A stretch of DNA of 10,308 nt from Methanobrevibacter_A sp964431035 (GTDB lineage: Archaea; Methanobacteriota; Methanobacteria; Methanobacteriales; Methanobacteriaceae), in NCBI GenBank assembly GCA_964431035.1, contig CAYSIF010000054.1, forward strand, positions 1-10,308, written 5' to 3'. Position 1 is the first letter of the stretch. Every line of letters begins with the position of its first letter. The notes beneath the pieces are model-generated. The model was not told where the DNA came from, made no database searches, and worked only from the letters and a program-made list of their open reading frames with translations. The translations under genes and the position numbers were made by a program. Below are positions 6,900 to 10,308 of the stretch, piece by piece.

Positions 6900-7182
6900 A
6901 CACTAATATACCTTCCTTCATTATGGCCTGTAAAAATTTTTTATCATTAATAGTTGTTGTTACAACATCAACATGACAATCAAAAGTATCTTCTAAATCT
7001 TGTATAAATCCACTATATAAAAATAAATTAGTTATTTGGCCTTTATCAATATAGAAATCAATATCGCTTTCGTCAGTTGCTTCCCCTCGAGCATAAGAAC
7101 CAAAAAGATTAATAGTATCCACACCATATTTCTTAGCAATAGGATATGCTTTTTTTTTAATATCTTCAATTGTATAAACCAT
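6889..7182 (-). CDS. mntA: MNT-domain nucleotidyltransferase antitoxin
   Basis: A 97-residue minimal nucleotidyltransferase. The active-site pattern is complete: G28-S29, ten residues, then D40-I-D42 (GSYARGE and SDIDFYID), and a third acidic residue, D72, in HVDVVT. In characterised type VII systems MntA transfers AMP from ATP to the HEPN toxin and so neutralises it. The start is supported by GTGAT (7188-7192) 5 nt upstream, complementary to the end of archaeal 16S rRNA. A candidate TATA (TTATATAA on the minus strand, about 7269-7276) would give a leader of about 65 nt. It overlaps the downstream HEPN gene by 11 nt, which is the expected partner arrangement. Confidence 0.9.
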   Translation of the reverse strand: MVYTIEDIKKKAYPIAKKYGVDTINLFGSYARGEATDESDIDFYIDKGQITNLFLYSGFIQDLEDTFDCHVDVVTTTINDKKFLQAIMKEGILVYEK

Positions 7183-7313
7183 TTTTAATCACAATAATAA
7201 ATATATAATTAATAATATAAAAAAACATACCTCTTAATAATTAATCTCCCCCATACGAAATTTATTAGTTATATAATCCCCACTAAAAAAGCATATTTTT
7301 TTGTTTTATTTAT

Positions 7314-7333
7314 GTTTGTACATTACTTTCAAC
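7314..7333 (-). repeat. Dispersed repeat, copy B (internally deleted)
   Basis: GTTTGTACATTACTTTCAAC keeps both ends of the repeat but lacks six central bases (AACCTA). The T-rich left flank TTTTATTTATG (7304-7314) is also conserved. It lies 85 bp beyond the VapC1 stop, further than the other copies. Confidence 0.65.
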
Positions 7334-7353
7334 TTAACATATATAAACTAGAT

Positions 7354-7395
7354 TTAAAAATCAAACAAACATTCTGATTTTTAACTCCAGTTAAA
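7354..7395 (-). repeat. Two overlapping hairpins after VapC1
   Basis: TTAAAAATCA (7354-7363) and TGATTTTTAA (7375-7384) form a 10-bp perfect inverted repeat with an 11-nt loop. TTTAACT (7380-7386) and AGTTAAA (7389-7395) form a second one with a 2-nt spacer. They share bases 7380-7384, so only one can form at a time. Lying between VapC1 and the MNT gene, they could be a terminator. Confidence 0.5.
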
Positions 7396-7418
7396 GCCCC
7401 ACTAAATAAAAGAAAAAA

Positions 7419-7838
7419 TTAATCTAAATTTAAACAATTAATTTCATCAAATTTCCTAAAAAATTTATCTAATGAAACAACATAATCCAAATTATAATTA
7501 TTTGCAATAATAACACTTGAACAATCAATAAAACTAGCTTTATAAGAATTTTTATTATATTTTTTAAATATTGAAAAAACCTTATCTGTATATTTTTCAA
7601 TTTCAAATTCATTAATGACAATGAAATTATCATTCAAAAAATAATATGCCTTTTTAGTTAATTCAATATTCTTTGTTTTCATCATAACCACTGTTATAAT
7701 CTCATGCATTATCCCATTGCTAATATAACATTCATCTTCAGATAAAATATGTTTATTATTGTAAACAATTTCTTTATTAGAATCATTTTTTTTAAATAAG
7801 GGTATGATGAATGAACTATCCACAAATAATTTATTCAT
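7419..7838 (-). CDS. vapC: PIN-domain toxin VapC (pair 1)
   Basis: A 139-residue PIN-domain ribonuclease, usual VapC length. The metal-binding acidic residues are all visible: D7 (LFVDSSF), E46 (MHEI), D105 (SFIDCSS) and D124 (VVSLDKFF), in the canonical order. VapC toxins cleave specific RNAs, often tRNA, using magnesium. The ATG lies inside the last codons of the preceding antitoxin gene (8-nt overlap), so the pair is translationally coupled. It is not a close relative of the second VapC in this window; the sequences outside the acidic motifs differ. The toxin appears intact and would need its antitoxin. Its 3' side has a hairpin pair and the deleted copy B of the repeat. Confidence 0.85.
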   Translation of the reverse strand: MNKLFVDSSFIIPLFKKNDSNKEIVYNNKHILSEDECYISNGIMHEIITVVMMKTKNIELTKKAYYFLNDNFIVINEFEIEKYTDKVFSIFKKYNKNSYKASFIDCSSVIIANNYNLDYVVSLDKFFRKFDEINCLNLD

Positions 7839-8061
7839 TGTAAATCAACTCATCTATATCCCAATCTTCTTCATCATCAATCATCCCCCAAACATCATCA
7901 AGAGTTACTTTTTTTCTAGGAGTTAAAATAATATCATCATTTACTATATCCCATTCAAAAATAGTGTTTTTATCAATTTCAAACTTTTTAAATTCTTTTT
8001 TAATAATTTTAGGCAAATGTAACTCATCATTTCCATACAATTTACTATTAGCTAAACTCAT
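7831..8061 (-). CDS. vapB: VapB-like antitoxin, AbrB type (pair 1)
   Basis: A 76-residue antitoxin with an N-terminal SpoVT/AbrB-like swapped-hairpin DNA-binding domain (about 2-48: SKLYGNDELHLPKIIKKEF, then IFEWDIVNDDIILTPR) and an acidic toxin-binding tail (DDVWGMIDDEEDWDIDEL). I prefer ATG at 8059-8061 over the GTG three codons upstream at 8070. That GTG is part of GTGAT, which is 5 nt before the ATG and exactly where a Shine-Dalgarno should be; the MNT gene has the same layout. A TATA box at 8112-8119 fits this start. It overlaps VapC1 by 8 nt. It probably represses its own operon. The family match is less clean than in pair 2. Confidence 0.75.
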   Translation of the reverse strand: MSLANSKLYGNDELHLPKIIKKEFKKFEIDKNTIFEWDIVNDDIILTPRKKVTLDDVWGMIDDEEDWDIDELIYNE

Positions 8062-8111
8062 AAAAATCACATTAAATTTTTTTTATACGAATATTATTAT
8101 ATAATCATAGA

Positions 8112-8119
8112 TATATAAA
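8112..8119 (-). promoter_or_regulatory. TATA box for VapBC1
   Basis: On the minus strand this is TTTATATA, an exact match to the methanogen TATA consensus, about 51 nt before the VapB1 ATG. It implies a start site near 8090 and a leader of about 30 nt. A perfect 10-bp palindrome, ATTATATAAT (8096-8105), lies between the two and could be the antitoxin's operator, though it is low-complexity. Confidence 0.6.
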
Positions 8120-8130
8120 AATATCTGAAT

Positions 8131-8166
8131 TTTTATTTAAGTTTGTATTTTAAACCTGATTTCAAC
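8131..8166 (-). repeat. Dispersed repeat, copy C (after 46-aa ORF)
   Basis: T-rich flank TTTTATTTAA, then core GTTTGTATTTTAAACC and TGATTTCAAC (8141-8166). The 26-nt core is identical to copy E except for one base, although the two lie over 1 kb apart. Seventeen nt separate it from the small ORF's stop codon. Confidence 0.9.
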
Positions 8167-8183
8167 GTAAACCATTAGTAAAA

Positions 8184-8324
8184 TTATTCAAATTTCTTCA
8201 AAACCTCTTCCATTTGACCAGTTAACTCTTTTTTTATTTCTTCAGCAGTTAGATATGGTAATTTTTCAGTAAACTCAAACCAACTAATATCATCAATACC
8301 TATAGAATTTTTATTCTTACTCAT
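8184..8324 (-). CDS. 46-residue small protein, unknown function
   Basis: The ORF runs ATG to TAA, beginning MSKNKNSIGIDDISWFEF and ending EEVLKKFE. The composition is protein-like: a short polar N-terminus, an aromatic patch (SWFEF, 14-18), then a charged amphipathic stretch (about 22-46, LTAEEIKKELTGQMEEVLKKF) that should be a helix or two. GTGGA (8331-8335) sits 6 nt before the ATG as a ribosome binding site. I do not recognise a family. It has its own copy of the dispersed repeat on each side (C downstream, D upstream), so it occupies a repeat-to-repeat unit of only 210 bp. Given its toxin-antitoxin neighbours it might be an orphan or shortened antitoxin, but the sequence does not show this. 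Confidence 0.65.
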   Translation of the reverse strand: MSKNKNSIGIDDISWFEFTEKLPYLTAEEIKKELTGQMEEVLKKFE

Positions 8325-8340
8325 ATTTTTTCCACATTAG

Positions 8341-8377
8341 TTTTATTTAAGTTTGTACCTTTAAACCTAAATTCAAC
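8341..8377 (-). repeat. Dispersed repeat, copy D (after VapC2)
   Basis: Flank TTTTATTTAA and GTTTGTA are identical to copy C over 17 nt. The rest reads CCTTTAAACC then TAAATTCAAC, with one extra base in the middle. The repeat begins 8 nt after the VapC2 stop codon. Confidence 0.88.
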
Positions 8378-8385
8378 ATTGAATT

Positions 8386-8784
8386 TTAAAATATTCGAAC
8401 AATACCATCTACTTTGTCAAAATCAGAATCAAATGATAATATTTTTATAATTTTATTTTCCTTCATTACATGTACTGCGGTAGAATCTGCAAGAGATAAT
8501 GTTCCATCATACTTTAAGAAATAAAACATTGCATCATCTATTAAATTATCATAATTTACTATAATAAAATTACTTTTAATATAATTATAAATTTTATACC
8601 CTATTTTCCCACCTTGACATTTACCTATTAAATTTATGGTTTCTATAACCATTGGCATTGTAATTATTTTTTCAGAATTTTTTAGTGTATCCACTAATTT
8701 CACTGCGTCATTATGCCATTGATCCTTTTCACTGATTAATGAAATTAAAAAACTAGCATCTACTAATATTTTCTCTTTCACCAT
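8386..8784 (-). CDS. vapC: PIN-domain toxin VapC (pair 2)
   Basis: A 132-residue PIN-domain ribonuclease. Acidic residues are in place: D9 (ILVDASF), E48 (MVIET), D100 (LSLADS) and D119/D121 in SFDSDFDKVDG, the family's usual C-terminal pattern. It belongs to a different PIN subgroup from pair 1, having the SLADS and FDSDFD motifs typical of archaeal VapCs. The start overlaps the antitoxin's stop by 7 nt (ATGGTGA), so translation is coupled; AAGG directly precedes the ATG. All catalytic positions are present, so it should be active. The expected substrate is a structured cytosolic RNA. The stop is followed 8 nt later by repeat copy D. Confidence 0.9.
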   Translation of the reverse strand: MVKEKILVDASFLISLISEKDQWHNDAVKLVDTLKNSEKIITMPMVIETINLIGKCQGGKIGYKIYNYIKSNFIIVNYDNLIDDAMFYFLKYDGTLSLADSTAVHVMKENKIIKILSFDSDFDKVDGIVRIF

Positions 8785-9014
8785 CCTTGCCCTCTACCCC
8801 CTCTTTTTTTAATTTCAACACTATTATAAGGTAATTCTTCTTTTATTAAACCGATAATGTCTTCTTCAGTTGTTTTTTCTTCGACTTTTAAAAATATTCC
8901 CTCCGAAGTATTTCTCCAACTTATTTTATCACCAGATTTAATGTTGTATTTTTTTCTAAATTCTGAAGGAATTACAATTTGATTACTTTTACTTACTTTT
9001 GTTAAAACATACAT
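8778..9014 (-). CDS. vapB: AbrB-type antitoxin VapB (pair 2)
   Basis: A 78-residue antitoxin with a textbook SpoVT/AbrB domain: TKVSKSNQIVIPSEFRKKY then IKSGDKISW and GIFLKVEEK (about 5-48). The Q-I-V-I-P and G-D-K positions are the family hallmarks. The C-terminal tail (about 50-78) would wrap around VapC2. I chose ATG at 9012-9014, a few residues before the domain and preceded by GTGGT 4 nt upstream. A GTG at 9023 in the same frame would add three residues and destroy that ribosome binding site. The C-terminus is unusually basic and glycine-rich (KKRGGRGQGW) for an antitoxin tail. The upstream region carries three TTACTT motifs that may be its operator. Confidence 0.87.
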   Translation of the reverse strand: MYVLTKVSKSNQIVIPSEFRKKYNIKSGDKISWRNTSEGIFLKVEEKTTEEDIIGLIKEELPYNSVEIKKRGGRGQGW

Positions 9015-9058
9015 TACAACCACAACATAAAATTAAATTTATATTATAAAATATAATA

Positions 9059-9106
9059 TTACTTAATATAAAAATTTTACTTTATAAATTCATATATTAC
9101 TTTATA
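9059..9106. promoter_or_regulatory. Three spaced TTACTT motifs upstream of VapBC2
   Basis: TTACTTAATATA (9059), TTACTTTATA (9077-9086) and TTACTTTATA (9097-9106) recur every 18 and 20 bp, about two DNA turns, in the promoter region of the VapBC2 operon. A minus-strand TATA-like TTTTTATATTA overlaps them. Such direct repeats suit an autoregulating antitoxin, but the AT-rich context makes this tentative. Confidence 0.35.
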
Positions 9107-9160
9107 TAATAGCAAATATCTATTAAAACTAAGAATTATATTAAACAATTCCCCAATACA

Positions 9161-9170
9161 AAGAAAAAAA
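9161..9170 (-). terminator. T-tract after RhuM-family gene
   Basis: On the minus strand this is TTTTTTTCTT, lying just beyond repeat copy E in the direction of RhuM transcription. A U-tract of this length can terminate archaeal RNA polymerase. Confidence 0.4.
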
Positions 9171-9175
9171 TAAAG

Positions 9176-9211
9176 TTTTAGTTATGTTTGTATTTTAAAC
9201 CTGATTTCGAC
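9176..9211 (-). repeat. Dispersed repeat, copy E (after RhuM gene)
   Basis: Flank TTTTAGTTAT, then core GTTTGTATTTTAAACC and TGATTTCGAC (9186-9211). Twenty-five of 26 core positions match copy C. Only 2 nt separate it from the RhuM stop codon. Confidence 0.9.
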
Positions 9212-9213
9212 TT

Positions 9214-10236
9214 CTATTTAATATAAAATAATTTTCTATTTTTTTCTTCAAATTTATTGTAATCAGACTTATATAATTCATCTTGGATAGGTTTGAATTT
9301 CTCAAATTCATTTTTTACAAACTTATCAACTTCTTTTCTACTAATTTTACCTTTACCCTCCAGTATATCATATCCATTAAATTCAAGAAAACTATCTAAT
9401 TGTTTAGCCCAATCCTCCATACTCATTAAATTATTTCTTTTAGCTTGAAGCTCACCAAAACCCAAATACAATTCAACTATTCTATTAAGTTCGTCTAACT
9501 CCTCCTCTTTTAAATAATTTTTAGCAATTTTAGTATCACTTAATAATATTTTATCATCTGGCGCACCACCCCATGTAGTTAAACCCATATTTTCATTATC
9601 ACTATTTGCACGGTCTTTTATAATTTCTGGAGCAGTTAAACCAACAACAGCATAATGTAGTTTGTTTTGAACTTTAGCATAAAAATTCTTAGTAATTTCA
9701 GCATTTTTATTATAATCAAAACTTGTTGCAAATAAATCCGTGACCTTTTCATAAAATTGACGTTCAGAAGAGCGAATATCCCTTATACGTTCAAGTAATT
9801 CATCAAAGTATTTTTTATCAAATCTAGTTCCTTTTTTCAAACGTTCATCATCTAAAACAAAACCTTTAATCATATATTCTTTTAAAACATTTGTAGCCCA
9901 CTGTCTAAATCTTGTTGCTTTTAAACTATTCACTCTATATCCTACAGCAATAATTGCATCTAAATTATAAAATTTTGTTTTATAATTTTTTCCATCAGAT
10001 GCAGTATGTTCCAAAATGGAACATACTGAATTTTCATCTAATTCACCACTTTCAAAAATGTTTTTCAAATGTTTAGTAATTGCTTGTCTATTAACATCAA
10101 AAGATTGAGCCATTGATTTTTGACTAGCCCATAATGTTTCATCCCCTACAATAACTTCAATCCTTTCAGCACCTTCATCTCCTTGATAAAAAATTGTTTC
10201 AACAATTTCAAAATCATTATTTAAAATAAATATCAC
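9214..10236 (-). CDS. rhuM: Virulence RhuM-family protein
   Basis: A 340-residue protein matching the RhuM family along its length. The N-terminal part has ETIFYQ, IEVIVGDETLWASQKSMAQS, FDVNRQAITKHLKNIFESGEL (a helix-turn-helix-like segment, about 38-65) and KTKFYNLDAIIAVGYRVNS, then RFRQWAT near 108. The C-terminal part has HYAVVGLTAPEII, GLTTWGGAP and KIAKNYL, all family hallmarks. RhuM was named from a Salmonella pathogenicity island; its biochemical function is not established. It is a common accessory gene on mobile DNA, often beside toxin-antitoxin or restriction genes, which fits here. The start is GTG at 10234-10236, 2 nt after a 7-bp hairpin; initiation is therefore unusual and less sure than the frame. 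The stop is followed at once by repeat copy E. Confidence 0.9.
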   Translation of the reverse strand: MIFILNNDFEIVETIFYQGDEGAERIEVIVGDETLWASQKSMAQSFDVNRQAITKHLKNIFESGELDENSVCSILEHTASDGKNYKTKFYNLDAIIAVGYRVNSLKATRFRQWATNVLKEYMIKGFVLDDERLKKGTRFDKKYFDELLERIRDIRSSERQFYEKVTDLFATSFDYNKNAEITKNFYAKVQNKLHYAVVGLTAPEIIKDRANSDNENMGLTTWGGAPDDKILLSDTKIAKNYLKEEELDELNRIVELYLGFGELQAKRNNLMSMEDWAKQLDSFLEFNGYDILEGKGKISRKEVDKFVKNEFEKFKPIQDELYKSDYNKFEEKNRKLFYIK

Positions 10237-10238
10237 AA

Positions 10239-10260
10239 CCCTAAAAAAAAATCTTTAGGG
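10239..10260 (-). repeat. Hairpin directly before RhuM start
   Basis: CCCTAAA (10239-10245) and TTTAGGG (10254-10260) form a perfect 7-bp stem with an 8-nt loop, ending 2 nt before the GTG start. If transcribed, it would hide the only AGGG-like ribosome binding sequence. It also borders a possible insertion-sequence end at 10258. Confidence 0.55.
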
Positions 10261-10308
10261 ACTGTCCACGAATAGTGTTTTTATAAATTTTATTTTTTGA
10301 ACTCTTTT

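Noticed and set aside
8131..9211. Canonical integron attC sites
   Set aside because: The ends do not fit the RYYYAAC/GTTRRRY core sites (the repeat ends TTTCAAC) and no integron integrase is present, so only the organisation, not the site, is integron-like.
6521..9213. CRISPR array
   Set aside because: The repeats are 200-835 bp apart with genes between them; there are no spacers of regular short length and no cas genes.

Overview
The window is strongly AT-rich, with archaeal signals: GTGAT/GGTGA-type ribosome binding sites (7188-7192, 2341-2346), TTTATATA-like TATA boxes and T-tract terminators. A secreted Ig-like adhesin-like protein plus an M14-like cytosolic protein of a type I associate with Methanobacteriales point to a gut or rumen methanogen such as Methanobrevibacter or Methanosphaera. 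This is inference from style and gene content; no 16S or marker gene is present.

Layout. (1) 1-226, minus: the N-terminus of a DHA2-type MFS drug exporter, running off the left edge. It is divergent from two tandem TetR-family regulators (489-1733, plus), with two similar palindromic operator candidates in between. This looks like an efflux/regulator locus. (2) 1734-2355: a gene-poor stretch with a TetR2 terminator, one inverted copy of a window-wide repeat, inverted repeats, and the promoter/leader of (3) a 1059-residue adhesin-like surface protein (2356-5535, plus), ending in a clear hairpin terminator. (4) 5829-6494, plus: a small M14-like putative zinc hydrolase. (5) 6521-10236: a block entirely on the minus strand holding an MNT/HEPN pair, two unrelated VapBC pairs, a 46-residue small ORF and a RhuM-family protein.

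The most unusual feature is in block 5. A conserved repeat of about 36 bp (core GTTTGTA, then TTAAACCT, then ATTTCAAC) sits just downstream of each of the five gene units, always in the same orientation. The pattern is [RhuM]-repeat, [VapBC2]-repeat, [46-aa ORF]-repeat, [VapBC1]-repeat, [MNT-HEPN]-repeat. This one-unit/one-repeat organisation resembles a gene-cassette array such as an integron, although the repeat does not fit the canonical attC ends and no integrase is in the window. A sixth copy lies in the opposite orientation at 1987-2012. Whether these are recombination sites, 3'-end RNA signals or passive repeats cannot be settled from this sequence alone.

The toxin-antitoxin units are each compact overlapping operons with the antitoxin first. 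They have their own upstream candidate promoters and are probably autoregulated.
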